Counted from the first letter of the stretch, positions 28,264-38,002 are shown. The stretch is DNA of 52,826 bases from Streptomyces sp. MUM 178J (GCF_022414575.1 NZ_JADWYQ010000043.1:1-52826), one strand, 5' to 3'. Notes: generated from the letters alone by a model not told the origin. A program made the numbers and translations.

Positions 28264-28799
28264 CGAGCCGGGCCTGCACCTCCCGAACGCCTCGAGCGGC
28301 ACAGACCCGGCACTGCGACCAACCTGTCACGTACGGATCGGTGTCCGGGCCCTTGCGGCTCCCGCAGCAGGGCGGGCGACGCCGCAGGGGCGCCCCGGCG
28401 CGGCCCCGAGCCCGGCCGGTCGACGCCCGGGCCTCGGACGGCCGGGACACCGCACGCGGGCTCGGCCGCACGGTCTGTCCGCACGGGGTCCTGCCGTCCT
28501 GCCCCGCTCCGGCGCGGCCTCGGCCCGGCCGGTCGACGCCGCGCTCCGCAGCCTGCTGTCCTGCCCCGCCCCGGCGGCCGGTCCGCGGTCGAGCGGCCGG
28601 GGCGGCCGGGAGCCGCGCGGAAGCCCACCGGGCCGGGGCCCGACCGCACGGGGCCGGACGCACGGCCCGTCGGCACAGGGTCGCCGTGCGGATGGCCAGG
28701 ACTGCACGCGGGCTCCGCCGCACGGTCCGTCCGCAAGGGGCCCGGACGCACGCGGGCTCGGCGCGTCGGCGTCCCCGGCCGACCGCGTGCGCACCCCGC
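28264..28799. other. Gene-free spacer of about 540 bp with direct repeats
   Basis: No supportable gene is seen. Bases 28452-28488 recur at 28704-28740 with three differences, and CGGCCGGTCGACGCC occurs twice (near 28419 and 28527). Open frames in several phases lack ribosome sites and domains. It may include the thiG transcript end. Confidence 0.6.
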
Positions 28800-29600
<801 letters not shown>

Positions 29601-29879
29601 TCAGCCCCCCTGCACCGCGGTGAGGACCTCGACCCGGTCGCCTTCGGCGAGCACCGTGCCCGACCACGCGCTGCGCGGCACAACGGTCTCGTTGACGGCG
29701 GCGGCCACTCCGGAGGGGGCCGTCGTCAGGGTGGCCACCAGGGCGTCGAGGGCAGTGGGCCGGTCGAGCAGGCGCGGCTCGCCGTTGACCGACACCGACA
29801 CCGACACGGATGCGGACGCGGACACGGATGCGGAGGCGGGTTCGCGGGCGGGTTCGCGCGCGGAATCCGAGGCGGTCAT
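29601..29879 (-). CDS. thiS: Sulfur carrier protein ThiS with N-terminal Ser-Val/Ser-Ala extension
   Basis: 92 residues, against about 66 for ordinary ThiS. The conserved part begins at VSVNGEPRLL and ends in the required Gly-Gly (TAVQGG), which is adenylated and becomes a thiocarboxylate. The first 26 residues are a hydrophilic lead and a Ser-Val/Ser-Ala repeat made by hexanucleotides. ATG 29879 overlaps the thiO stop (ATGA), which favours the long form. Several in-frame GTG codons inside the repeat could start the normal-length protein. Confidence 0.88.
   Translation of the reverse strand: MTASDSAREPAREPASASVSASASVSVSVSVNGEPRLLDRPTALDALVATLTTAPSGVAAAVNETVVPRSAWSGTVLAEGDRVEVLTAVQGG
29766..29850. 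repeat. Hexanucleotide repeat in the 5' part of thiS
   Basis: ACCGAC, GCGGAC and ACGGAT units are repeated with few interruptions and encode alternating Ser-Val and Ser-Ala. Loss or gain of units keeps the frame. Confidence 0.85.
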
Positions 29880-31069
29880 GCGGGCTGCTCCAGACGTACG
29901 GAGGACTGTACGGGCGCCTGTGGGGGAGAGAACCGGCTCGGGCTGAAGTCCCGGGCCTCCGGCGGAAGTTCGCCCGAGACCAGGACCTCGGCCAGCACGT
30001 CGCCGGTGACCGGGGTCAGCAGCACCCCGTTGCGGTGGTGGCCGGTGGCCAGCGACAGGCTGTCAAGGGCGGTCGGACCGAGCAGCGGAGCATTGTCGGG
30101 GGAGCAGGGCCGCAGCCCGGCGCGGGTCTCGGTCAGCGGCAGCTCCGTGATCCCCGGCACCAGCTCATGGGCGTCCCGCAGCAGTTCGTACACCCCGCCC
30201 GCGGTCACCGTGGTGTCCCAGCCCAGTTCCTCGCTCGTCGCTCCCACCACCAGCTCCCCGCCGGCGCGCGGCACCAGGTACACCTGGCTGCCGCGGACCA
30301 CGGCGCGCACGGTCCGGGAGAGGAAGGGCGCGTACGCCGGGGGCACGGTCAGCCGCAGCACCTGCCCTTTCACCGGCCGTACCGGAGGCCGCACCTCGTC
30401 CGGCACCCCGGCGAGCCTGCCGCTCAGGGAGCCGCCCGCCAGCACCACCTGGCCGGCGGCCAGCGTCACGCCGTCCGCCAGCAGGGCCCCGGCCGCCCGG
30501 TCCCGTACGACCTTCAGCCGCTCCGCCCAGCCCCGGCGCAGCTCCACCCCGGCCCGCTCGCACGCCGTCACCAGGGCGGCCGCGAGCCGCCGCGGATCGA
30601 CCTGGTGATCGCCGTCGACCCGCAGTCCGCCGCGCACCCCAGCAGCGAGCATCGGCTCCAGACGGCGGCACTCGCGCCCCGTCAGCCATACCGAATCAAG
30701 CCCGGACCGCTGCTGAAGCGTGTGCAGCTCCCGCAGATGGGCGCGGTCGTCGGCGTCGAGCGCCACGGCGAGCGTGCCGCAGGCCCGGTAGTCCACGGCC
30801 TGCCCGCTCGCCTCCTCCAGCTCCCCGACGAACGACGGATAGCGGCGCGCGGACTCCAGATTGAGCCCGAGCAGCGTCTGCTCCCCGTGGTGCAGCTCGG
30901 TGACGGCGGCCAGCATGCCCGCCGCGACCTGCGCGGCCCCGCCGCCCGGCCGCGGATCGACGACCCGCACCCGCAGGCCCCGCTGCGCGGCCCGCCAGGC
31001 CGTGACCAGACCGATGATCCCGCCCCCGACGACCAGAACGTCCGAGGCGTCCTTCGACATACGCGACAT
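29876..31069 (-). CDS. thiO: Glycine oxidase
   Basis: 397 residues. The N-terminal FAD motif is VLVVGGGIIGLVTAWRAAQRG with an acidic end (VVDPRPG). DAO-type features are QVAAGMLA near residue 48, the GLRPCSPDNAPLLGP segment and the C-terminal GHHRNGVLLTPVTG. It oxidises glycine to the dehydroglycine used by ThiG. ATG 31069 directly follows the TPP riboswitch by about 12 nt. Its stop overlaps the thiS ATG. Confidence 0.93.
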   Translation of the reverse strand: MSRMSKDASDVLVVGGGIIGLVTAWRAAQRGLRVRVVDPRPGGGAAQVAAGMLAAVTELHHGEQTLLGLNLESARRYPSFVGELEEASGQAVDYRACGTLAVALDADDRAHLRELHTLQQRSGLDSVWLTGRECRRLEPMLAAGVRGGLRVDGDHQVDPRRLAAALVTACERAGVELRRGWAERLKVVRDRAAGALLADGVTLAAGQVVLAGGSLSGRLAGVPDEVRPPVRPVKGQVLRLTVPPAYAPFLSRTVRAVVRGSQVYLVPRAGGELVVGATSEELGWDTTVTAGGVYELLRDAHELVPGITELPLTETRAGLRPCSPDNAPLLGPTALDSLSLATGHHRNGVLLTPVTGDVLAEVLVSGELPPEARDFSPSRFSPPQAPVQSSVRLEQPA

Positions 31070-31081
31070 GGGCGTTCAGCC

Positions 31082-31174
31082 CCTCCCTTCGCCGGCATGA
31101 CCCGGATCAGGTTCGTACGGTCGGAGGCCGCCCAGCCTCCCTCTCAGCCCGGTGCGTCCGGGCTCCCGCGAGTG
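31082..31174 (-). ncRNA. TPP riboswitch (THI box)
   Basis: On the minus strand the sequence holds the two conserved THI-box segments: GGGCTGAGAGGGAGG, and ACCTGATCCGGGTCATGCC followed by GGCGAAGGGAGG. Stem P1 is formed by the outer CTC and GAG-type segments. The element ends 12 nt before the thiO ATG, and its 3' end (GGGAGG) includes the ribosome site, so TPP should block translation initiation. A -10, TAGGGT (31193-31188), stands upstream. Confidence 0.96.
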
Positions 31175-31240
31175 CTTTACGGTGGCCACCCTAACCCCAG
31201 CCCGCGACGCGCTGTAAGGCGCAGCAAGGGAGCAGCCTCG

Positions 31241-31591
31241 GTGGCACGCTCGCTCGACGGTCTGGTCCTCGCTCCGGTGGCCGATCAGGCCCCAGGTCAG
31301 GTGGGGACCGGCACCCGCTTCACGTACCACGAGCAGGACGGCCGGATCTGGGCCGAATACGCGGGCGGCGACGTGGTCCGCGGGCATCTGGTGGGCACCA
31401 GGGAGGGCGATCGGCTGGACTTCCGGTACGTCCAGCTCAGGACGGACGGCAGCACGGCCTCCGGGCACTGCGCGTCGACGGTCGTGGAACTCGCCGACGG
31501 CCGGGTGCGGCTGGAGGAGGCCTGGCGGTGGGAATCGCAGCCGGGCAGCGGGACCAGTGCGGTGGAGCAGCTTCCCGGGGCGTCTTCCTGA
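31241..31591 (+). CDS. Small conserved protein of unknown function
   Basis: 116 residues, with no signal peptide or membrane segment. The sequence alternates beta-like strands with conserved-looking turns (FTYHEQDGRIWAEYAGGDVVRG, GTREGDRLDFRYVQL, EEAWRWES), suggesting an antiparallel beta barrel. I do not recognise a catalytic motif. GTG 31241 has AGGGAG 8 nt upstream. It is divergent from the thi operon and is followed by the reductase gene after 28 bp. Confidence 0.75.
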   Translation: MARSLDGLVLAPVADQAPGQVGTGTRFTYHEQDGRIWAEYAGGDVVRGHLVGTREGDRLDFRYVQLRTDGSTASGHCASTVVELADGRVRLEEAWRWESQPGSGTSAVEQLPGASS

Positions 31592-31607
31592 CGTCTTGTC
31601 AGCTGCG

Positions 31608-31613
31608 TAAGGT
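31608..31613 (+). promoter_or_regulatory. -10 box of the FAD reductase gene, leaderless geometry
   Basis: TAAGGT, then 6 nt, then GTG 31620. TTCCTG (31585-31590) lies 17 bp before it as a possible -35, within the end of the preceding gene. Confidence 0.45.
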
Positions 31614-31619
31614 GATCGG

Positions 31620-33050
31620 GTGAGCGAGCAGAGACAGCGGCCGGAGCACCCCGAGCGGCCTGCGCGGCGGGTCGTCGTGTCCGGGGCGGGCATGGCGGGG
31701 GTGCAGACGGCCGTCGCCCTGCGGGAGCGGGGCTTCACCGGACCGGTCACACTGATCGGCGCGGAACCCCACCAGCCGTACGACAGGCCGCCGCTGTCCA
31801 AGGCCGTTCTGCTCGGCAAGGCCGAGGGCTCCGCCTTTGACGTGGACTTCGAGGCGCTCGGCATCGAACTGCGGCTCGGCTGCGAGGTGACCGGAGTGCG
31901 CCCCGAGGCGCACGAGCTGGATACGGAGGCCGGGCCCGTCCCGTACGACGTCCTGGTCATCGCCACCGGCGCGGAGCCGGTCACCCTGCCGGGGACGGAG
32001 GGCGTGCCCGGCGTGCATCTGCTGCGCACCCTCGACGACGCGGCGCGGCTGCGGCCCGTGCTCGAACAGCGGCACGACATCGTGGTGGTCGGCGCGGGCT
32101 GGATCGGCGCGGAGTTCGCCACGGCCGCCCGCGAGGTGGGCTGCGCCGTCACCGTCGTGGAGGCGGCGGACCGGCCCCTGGCCGGCGCCCTCCCGGCGGA
32201 GGTCACCGCTCCGATGGCCGCCTGGTACGCCGAGCAGGGCGCGGAACTGATCACCGGCGCACGCGTGGCGTCCGTGGAACCGGGCGCGGTGATCCTCGCG
32301 GCAGTCGCCCCAGCCCCCGGCCCGCAGCCGCGGGCCGCGGCTGCAGGGCGGGGGCCGCATGGCGCCGAGCAGCCGCCTTCGGGGGCCGGCGGCCCGGCCC
32401 GCGAACCCGCCCCCGGAGGGGGCCCGGGGGTTTGGCCTCCGGAGCCGGAGCCGCAGCCGCAGCCGCAGCCGGGGCCGGGGCCGGAGCGCAGCTGGGGCCG
32501 CCGCATCGCCGCCGACGCAGTGGTCGTCGGAATCGGGGCGCGGCCCGCCACCTCCTGGCTGGCGGGGTCCGGCATCGCACGCGACCCGGACGGCGCGATC
32601 ACCGCAGACGACCGGCTGCGCACCTCGGCGCCCGATGTGTACGCCGTCGGGGACTGCGCCTCCTTCCCGTCCGCCCGCTACGGGACACGGCTGCTGGTCC
32701 ACCACTGGGACAACGCCCTCCAGGGGCCGCGCACCGTCGCCGCCGCCATCGTGGGCGACGCGCCCGGCGAGGCGTACGACCCGGTGCCGTACTTCTGGTC
32801 CGAGCAGTTCGGGCGATTCGTCCAGTACGCGGGGCATCACGCGGCCGCCGACACGCTGCTGTGGCGCGGCGACCCGGCCGACGCGGCCTGGACCGTGCTC
32901 TGGCTGCGGGACGGCGTGCTCGTCGCGCTGCTCGCCGTCGACCGCCCCCGTGATCTCGTACAGGGCCGCAAGCTCGTCCAGGCCGGCGCACGGCTGGACC
33001 CGGAGCGGGCCGCCGACCCGTCCGTCCCTCTGAAGGCGGCTGTCGCCTAG
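31620..33050 (+). CDS. FAD/NAD(P)-dependent oxidoreductase (ferredoxin-reductase type) with internal low-complexity insert
   Basis: 476 residues. The FAD motif VVVSGAGMAGVQTA is at 18-31, YDRPPLSK at 54-61, the ATG motif VIATGAEP at 113-120, the NAD motif VVVGAGWIGAEFA at 155-167, and the FAD-binding VYAVGDCASF near 340. The C-terminal domain fits rubredoxin/ferredoxin reductases. Residues about 229-291 are an Ala/Gly/Pro-rich stretch, with PEPEPQPQPQPGPGP, that interrupts the NAD domain where relatives have a short turn. The insert is in frame. The electron-acceptor partner is unknown and no ferredoxin gene is adjacent. Confidence 0.88.
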   Translation: MSEQRQRPEHPERPARRVVVSGAGMAGVQTAVALRERGFTGPVTLIGAEPHQPYDRPPLSKAVLLGKAEGSAFDVDFEALGIELRLGCEVTGVRPEAHELDTEAGPVPYDVLVIATGAEPVTLPGTEGVPGVHLLRTLDDAARLRPVLEQRHDIVVVGAGWIGAEFATAAREVGCAVTVVEAADRPLAGALPAEVTAPMAAWYAEQGAELITGARVASVEPGAVILAAVAPAPGPQPRAAAAGRGPHGAEQPPSGAGGPAREPAPGGGPGVWPPEPEPQPQPQPGPGPERSWGRRIAADAVVVGIGARPATSWLAGSGIARDPDGAITADDRLRTSAPDVYAVGDCASFPSARYGTRLLVHHWDNALQGPRTVAAAIVGDAPGEAYDPVPYFWSEQFGRFVQYAGHHAAADTLLWRGDPADAAWTVLWLRDGVLVALLAVDRPRDLVQGRKLVQAGARLDPERAADPSVPLKAAVA

Positions 33051-33093
33051 GGTCCGGCTACCGGCTGTCAGTCCCAGATGGCACGCTTGTCCT

Positions 33094-33459
33094 GTGACCG
33101 AGATTGACGCGAAGACCGATGCTCTCGTCCCCGCCTGGCTCCACCTGCCCGACATCGCGGAAATGCTGGACGTCGAGGTGACGCGTGTGCGGCAGCTGGT
33201 CAAGGAGGGCCAGCTGATCGCCGTGCGCCGCGGTGAGAACCGCACACTGCAGGTGCCGGCCGCCTTCATCGACGGCGACCGGGTGGTCAAGGGCCTCTCC
33301 GGCACCCTGACCCTCCTGAGGGACGACGGCTTCACCGACGAAGAGATGCTTGAGTGGTTCTTCACCCCCGACCCGACCCTGCCCGGCACCCCCGCGCAGG
33401 CGCTCGGCGAGAATCGCGGCACGGAGGTGAAGCGCCGGGCCCAGGCGCTCGCCGTCTGA
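33094..33459 (+). CDS. Rv2175c-like DNA-binding protein
   Basis: 121 residues. A MerR/excisionase-like winged helix is in the first half ([40 protein letters not shown]). The C-terminal half matches the Rv2175c domain ([37 protein letters not shown]). In mycobacteria this protein is phosphorylated by the PknL kinase. Here a PASTA kinase gene lies 5 kb to the left. GTG 33094 has no clear ribosome site. It is followed by the hairpin before thiE. Confidence 0.85.
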   Translation: MTEIDAKTDALVPAWLHLPDIAEMLDVEVTRVRQLVKEGQLIAVRRGENRTLQVPAAFIDGDRVVKGLSGTLTLLRDDGFTDEEMLEWFFTPDPTLPGTPAQALGENRGTEVKRRAQALAV

Positions 33460-33531
33460 CGTCCGGCACACTCCGGCGTCATCCTGCCGCCGCATGCGTA
33501 TGCGGTGGCCGTACAACCCACCACACCAGTC

Positions 33532-33574
33532 GCGGTGTGCGGGCCCGAGCTGTGCGCTCCGGCCCGCACACCGC
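33532..33574 (+). promoter_or_regulatory. 14-bp-stem hairpin in the thiE upstream region
   Basis: GCGGTGTGCGGGCC and GGCCCGCACACCGC pair perfectly around 15 nt, and inside the loop GAGC/GCTC can pair as well. It ends 24 nt before ATG 33599. It may terminate the upstream gene or control thiE. It lacks the THI-box sequences, so it is not a TPP riboswitch. Confidence 0.7.
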
Positions 33575-33598
33575 CCGCCCTACGGGGGGATCGTGCCC

Positions 33599-34252
33599 AT
33601 GTCTGCCGCTCGTGCGCTGCTGTCCGACGCCCGGCTCTATCTGTGCACGGACGCGCGCAAGGAGCGCGGTGACCTCGCTCCGTTCCTCGACGCGGTGCTG
33701 TCCTCCGGCGTCGACGTCGTACAGCTGCGCGACAAGGGCATGGAGGCGGCCGAGGAGCTCGACCATCTCCAGGTCTTCGCCGACGCCTGCCGCCGCCACG
33801 GCAAGCTGCTCGCGGTGAACGACCGCGCGGACGTCGCCCATGCGATCGGCGCCGACGTGCTGCATCTGGGCCAGGGGGATCTGCCGGTGCCGGCGGCCCG
33901 CGCGATCCTTGGCGACGAGGTCCTGATAGGCCGCTCCACCCACGCGGGCTCCGAGGTGGACGCGGCCGCGGCGCAGCCGGGCGTGGACTACTACTGCACC
34001 GGCCCCTGCTGGCCGACCCCCACCAAGCCGGGCCGGCACGCACCGGGGCTGGATCTGGTGCGCCACGCCGCGTCGCGCGGCGGTGACCGGCCCTGGTTCG
34101 CCATCGGGGGCATCGACGCCGGCAACCTCGACCAGGTGCTGGACGCCGGAGCGCGCCGGATCGTCGTCGTACGGGCGATCACCGAGGCGGACGACCCCGG
34201 CGCCGCGGCCGCCGAACTCGCCAAGAGGGTCCGCGAGCGTTCTGCCTCATAG
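33599..34252 (+). CDS. thiE: Thiamine-phosphate synthase
   Basis: 217 residues. Motifs VQLRDKGM (near 42-49), [57 protein letters not shown] and [27 protein letters not shown] mark ThiE. It joins the thiazole and pyrimidine to thiamine phosphate. ATG 33599 has GGGGGGA upstream. The gene is separated from thiO-S-G by three other genes and lacks their riboswitch, so its control must differ. Confidence 0.94.
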   Translation: MSAARALLSDARLYLCTDARKERGDLAPFLDAVLSSGVDVVQLRDKGMEAAEELDHLQVFADACRRHGKLLAVNDRADVAHAIGADVLHLGQGDLPVPAARAILGDEVLIGRSTHAGSEVDAAAAQPGVDYYCTGPCWPTPTKPGRHAPGLDLVRHAASRGGDRPWFAIGGIDAGNLDQVLDAGARRIVVVRAITEADDPGAAAAELAKRVRERSAS

Positions 34253-34455
34253 TGCGGGGCGGTGGTGGCACGGCGCGGTAGCCCGAGAGAGGTGTCTCGC
34301 ATCGTGGGCATCTGACGGCCCGTAGGTCAGAAAGAAGCCCGTCAGCAGTGGCTTGGTGACGGAAAGGTGTCCAAATGATGGACGGAGGTCGGACAAAAGC
34401 CACATATTTCCGTGGTTCGGTTGGGGGACCGCCGCGGCCTGGATAACCTGCGGGT
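34253..34455 (+). promoter_or_regulatory. metF upstream region with promoter
   Basis: TTGGGG (34421-34426), a 17-bp spacer and TAACCT (34444-34449) form a promoter whose -10 lies 6 nt from ATG 34456, the leaderless geometry. Further left is a small inverted repeat, GTCCA/TGGAC, around 34370-34383. No gene is supported; minus-strand frames here are shadows. Confidence 0.6.
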
Positions 34456-35373
34456 ATGGCCCTCGGTACAGCTTCGACCAGGACGGACCGCGCACGCACC
34501 GTGCGTGAGCTGCTCACGCCCGGAGAACCCTCGTACTCGTTCGAGTTCTGGGCGCCCAAAACCGAGAAGGGCGAGCGCAACCTCTGGAACGCGCTGCGCA
34601 GAGTGGAAGCGGTGGCCCCCAACTTCGTCTCCGTGACCTACGGGGCCGGCGGCTCGACCCGGGCCGGCACAGTCAAGGCGACCCAGCAGATCGCCGCCGA
34701 CACCACCCTCACCCCCGTCGCACACCTCACAGCGGTGAACCACTCCATCGCAGAGCTGCGCAATATGATCGGCCAGTACGCCGACGCCGGGATCCGCAAC
34801 ATCCTCGCCGTGCGGGGAGACCCGCCCGGCGACCCGATGGGGGAGTGGATCAAGCACCCCGAGGGAGTGGGGTACGCGGCGGAACTCGTTCGGTTGATCA
34901 AGGAGTCGGGTGACTTCTGCGTCGGCGTCGCGGCCTTCCCCGAAATGCATCCGCGCTCGACTGACTGGGACGCGGACATCCGGCACTTCGTGGACAAGTG
35001 CCGGGCGGGTGCGGACTATGCGATCACCCAGATGTTCTTCCGCCCCGAGGACTATCTGCGGCTGCGGGACCGGGTCGCCGCCGCGGGTTGCGAAACGCCC
35101 ATCATCCCCGAGATCATGCCGGTCACCAGCGTCAGGCAGCTCGAGAGATTCCCCGAGCTGAGCAACGCCACGTTGCCGGACGGCCTGAAAGAGCGGATCC
35201 TCGCGGTCAAGGACGATCCCGCCGCTGTACGCTCCATCGGTATCGAGTTCGCGACGGAGTTCTGCGAGCGCCTGCTGTCCGAGGGTGTCCCCGGGCTGCA
35301 CTTCATCACGCTGAACAATTCCACGGCGACACTCGAAATCTACGAGAATCTCGGACTGCACGAGCAGTCGTGA
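34456..35373 (+). CDS. metF: 5,10-methylenetetrahydrofolate reductase
   Basis: 305 residues, a TIM barrel with family motifs [18 protein letters not shown] (catalytic Glu), [36 protein letters not shown], and [18 protein letters not shown]. It reduces methylene-THF to methyl-THF for methionine synthesis, using FAD. ATG 34456 is 6 nt after TAACCT and lacks a separate ribosome site, suggesting a leaderless mRNA. A small membrane-protein gene follows 51 bp later on the same strand. Confidence 0.95.
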   Translation: MALGTASTRTDRARTVRELLTPGEPSYSFEFWAPKTEKGERNLWNALRRVEAVAPNFVSVTYGAGGSTRAGTVKATQQIAADTTLTPVAHLTAVNHSIAELRNMIGQYADAGIRNILAVRGDPPGDPMGEWIKHPEGVGYAAELVRLIKESGDFCVGVAAFPEMHPRSTDWDADIRHFVDKCRAGADYAITQMFFRPEDYLRLRDRVAAAGCETPIIPEIMPVTSVRQLERFPELSNATLPDGLKERILAVKDDPAAVRSIGIEFATEFCERLLSEGVPGLHFITLNNSTATLEIYENLGLHEQS

Positions 35374-35424
35374 CCGGCCGCACCCACCCCGACCCGGGAC
35401 TGCGGCCGTAGGAGAGGGGCGGGG

Positions 35425-36432
35425 ATGGGCTGGACGGTCCTGTACATCGCGTTCGGCATCGTCGCGCTGTGGCTGCTCGGTGAGGTGCTGCTGCAGTACA
35501 AAGCCCGCCTGCGGTGGCGTGTTCTCGCCTTCATCGGCTTCCTGGTCGTGGTCTTCGGCGTGCTGACGGCGAACCGCCTGGTGATCGTGGCCGGCGCCCT
35601 CGCCTTCGCCGTCGGCCAGACCTGTGTCACGCTCTCCTTCCGCCGCGGCTTCTCCACGGGGTGGGCGCTCGGCGGCCGTCCGGGCGTCAGCCGGCGGCGC
35701 AAGGCAGGCCCGGACGCCGAGTCCCGGCGCGACCCCACGCTGGAGGTCTCGGGCCTCGCCTATGAAGACGCCTATGAAGACGACGCGCACGCGGACACCC
35801 GCGTCGGCGCCTACGACGACACCCGCCGGGACCCGGGCCACGACCGCGCGGACGGCCCGGCGGGAGCCTCCGACGACAACAGCGCCCGCAGGGACGCCAC
35901 GGACCCGGCCCACGACCCCTACGGGTCCGGTTCCGGCGCCGCAGTGAACGGCTCCGGCGAGCAGTCCTCCACCGTCTACGAGCCGCAGCCGATGCCGGAG
36001 GACACCGGCCGGTACGGCGGCTACGCCGATCCGGTGCAGACGGCGCATCAGGACCCCAGCCACGGCTACGCGGCCTACGAGGGCGGCTACGGCTTCTCCG
36101 ACTACGGCCAGCAGCACACCGGACAGGACGCCTACGCCGACGCATACGACTACGGCGCCGGGGGCCAGCAGTACGCCGCGTACTCCGACCCCTATGTGGG
36201 CGGTCAGCAGTACCAGACGTACGACCACTACGACAGCTTCGGCGGCCAGCAGCAGTTCGCCGCGGACGCCTACACCCAGCAGCCTTACAGCGAGACCCCG
36301 CCGGGCGGGGTCTGGGTGCCGCTCCAGCGCGACGACGAGCAGCAGCCCCCGCCCATGCCGGCAAACCCGCCCGAGTCCGCCTCCCCCTACGGCTACGACC
36401 CCGGCTACAACGAGCAGCAGTACCGTTACTGA
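35425..36432 (+). CDS. Membrane protein with long Tyr/Gln/Asp-rich disordered tail
   Basis: 335 residues. Two hydrophobic helices (about 4-23 and 32-66, possibly three) are followed by a basic RRRKAG segment, then 230 residues of low complexity. The tail is Asp/Ala-rich first (about 110-180) and then Tyr/Gln/Gly-rich, for example YGQQHTGQDAYADAY and GGQQYQTYDHYDSFGG, a prion-like composition. No enzyme motif is seen. GGAGAGGGGCGGGG lies before ATG 35425. The topology puts the tail in the cytoplasm if the positive-inside rule holds. Function unknown. Confidence 0.8.
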   Translation: MGWTVLYIAFGIVALWLLGEVLLQYKARLRWRVLAFIGFLVVVFGVLTANRLVIVAGALAFAVGQTCVTLSFRRGFSTGWALGGRPGVSRRRKAGPDAESRRDPTLEVSGLAYEDAYEDDAHADTRVGAYDDTRRDPGHDRADGPAGASDDNSARRDATDPAHDPYGSGSGAAVNGSGEQSSTVYEPQPMPEDTGRYGGYADPVQTAHQDPSHGYAAYEGGYGFSDYGQQHTGQDAYADAYDYGAGGQQYAAYSDPYVGGQQYQTYDHYDSFGGQQQFAADAYTQQPYSETPPGGVWVPLQRDDEQQPPPMPANPPESASPYGYDPGYNEQQYRY

Positions 36433-36517
36433 GCCGGCTTCCGGCCGGCCGGCCGCGCGCGGGCGCAACAAGGCCGGGCGCCCGCTCCCTCCGGTGGCTG
36501 CCGGCCCCGGCGGCGCG

Positions 36518-38002
36518 TCACCGGGAGCCCCGGAAGTCCGGGCCCTCCACGATCAGCCCGGCGACCAGCGCACCGGACATCCCCGCATGCGCGAGGCCGC
36601 CGCCCGGATGGGACCAGCCGCCCGCGAGATACAGCCCCGGCAGCCGGGTCGCGTTCCCCTGGTGCAGCCAGCCGCAGCCGCCCCCCGCGAGGGCGGGGGC
36701 GGGCACCGGCCCCGTCTCCGCGGGCGTCAGGACCTCCTGCCACAACAGACGCTCACCTATCTCCGGCACCGCGGCGGCCGCCTGGTCGATCAACGCCCGG
36801 GCGCAACGCTCCCGCAGCGCCGCATCCGTCCAGTCGGCCCCGTACCCGCCGGGAGCGGCATGGGCCGTCACCGTGGCGGTCAGGGTGACAGCCTCGTGCG
36901 CGCCGTCGGGGCGGGTCCGCGGATCGTCCGGCCGCAGCACCGTGACCGTGGGCCGCTCGGCCGTACGCCCGCCGAAGACGGCCGCGGCCTCGGCTGAAGC
37001 GTCGGGGGAGTGGACAACGGTGCGGTGCGCCGCGGAGGCGCTCCGCGCCCCGCGCAGTGCGGCCAGCACGGTGAACCGTCCGGTCATGGGACGCTGCGGC
37101 GGCACATCGCGGTCCTGCCACACGCGTCCGCCCAGCAGCCCCGCCACCGGGACCCCCGCCACCACATGCGCGGCCTCGGCGAACGAGCCGTCGGCCAGCT
37201 CGACGCCGACCGCCCTGCCGTCCTTCTCGACGACACGGATCACCTCGGCGTCGAATTCGAACTCCACCTTCCTGGCCAGACACCGCTCGTACACGGCCCG
37301 GACCAGTTCCCGCAGGCCGCCCTCGACATACCAGCTGCCGAAGGTCTGCTCCATGTACGGCAGCAGCGCGGCGCTCGCCGGGGCATCCCGGGGATCGAGA
37401 CCGTAGGAGAGCGCGCACCCGTCGAGCAGCGCGGACAGCCGTGGGTCCGCCAGCTCCCAACGGCCGATCTCCCGGACCGTCGCGGCCTCCCGCACCCGCA
37501 GAAGTCCGCGCCGCCGCAGGGACGGATAGGGGTTGCGCCCCAGCACCTCCCAGTTGGGCCACAGCGGCTCCTCCAGCAGCGGGCGGCGGGAGCGGTCCCA
37601 GGCGTCCCTGGCCCGCACGAGGAATTCTCCCCAGCGCTCCCCGGCCCCCGCTCCCAACGCCTCCTCCAAGGCGGAGACGACCCCGGCGCGCGAGGCGTTC
37701 GGCAGGGTGGCCGCAGTGCCGTCGGCGAACAGATGGCGGCTCGCCGGATCGACCTGGACCAGCCCGACACGGCTCTCCAGCGGCTCCTTGCCGGTCTTCA
37801 GGAACAGATCGCGCCAGACGGCCGGCAGATGCAGCAGTCCCGGACCGGTGTCAAAGGCGAAGCCATCGCGCTCGAACCTGCCCACCGACCCGCCGTAGGT
37901 CGCCGAGCGCTCGTACACCGTCACCCGGTGGCCTGCCACGGCCAGCCGGGCGGCCGCCGCCATGGCGCCGGCCCCGGCGCCGATCACCGCAATCCGTGCC
38001 AT
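36518..38002 (-). CDS. Phytoene-desaturase/CrtI-like FAD oxidoreductase
   Basis: 494 residues. The N-terminal FAD motif IAVIGAGAGAMAAAARLAVAGHRVTVYERSATYGG is of the CrtI type, with GGSVGRFERDGFAFDTGPGLLHLP following as in phytoene desaturases. The C-terminus has LYLAGGWSHPGGGLAHAGMSGALVAG. It should dehydrogenate or isomerise a polyprenoid or amine; no carotenoid genes are adjacent, so the substrate is open. ATG 38002 has AAGG upstream and gives a proper FAD motif. A TGAGTA-type inverted repeat lies 130 bp upstream. Confidence 0.85.
   Translation of the reverse strand: MARIAVIGAGAGAMAAAARLAVAGHRVTVYERSATYGGSVGRFERDGFAFDTGPGLLHLPAVWRDLFLKTGKEPLESRVGLVQVDPASRHLFADGTAATLPNASRAGVVSALEEALGAGAGERWGEFLVRARDAWDRSRRPLLEEPLWPNWEVLGRNPYPSLRRRGLLRVREAATVREIGRWELADPRLSALLDGCALSYGLDPRDAPASAALLPYMEQTFGSWYVEGGLRELVRAVYERCLARKVEFEFDAEVIRVVEKDGRAVGVELADGSFAEAAHVVAGVPVAGLLGGRVWQDRDVPPQRPMTGRFTVLAALRGARSASAAHRTVVHSPDASAEAAAVFGGRTAERPTVTVLRPDDPRTRPDGAHEAVTLTATVTAHAAPGGYGADWTDAALRERCARALIDQAAAAVPEIGERLLWQEVLTPAETGPVPAPALAGGGCGWLHQGNATRLPGLYLAGGWSHPGGGLAHAGMSGALVAGLIVEGPDFRGSR

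Noticed and set aside
33460..33598. TPP riboswitch upstream of thiE
   Set aside because: Neither CTGAGA nor the ACCTGATC/GCGAAGGGA segment occurs there on the plus strand; only a hairpin is present.
34342..36471. Long minus-strand frame across metF and its neighbour
   Set aside because: Antisense, low-complexity, and starts and ends within other genes.
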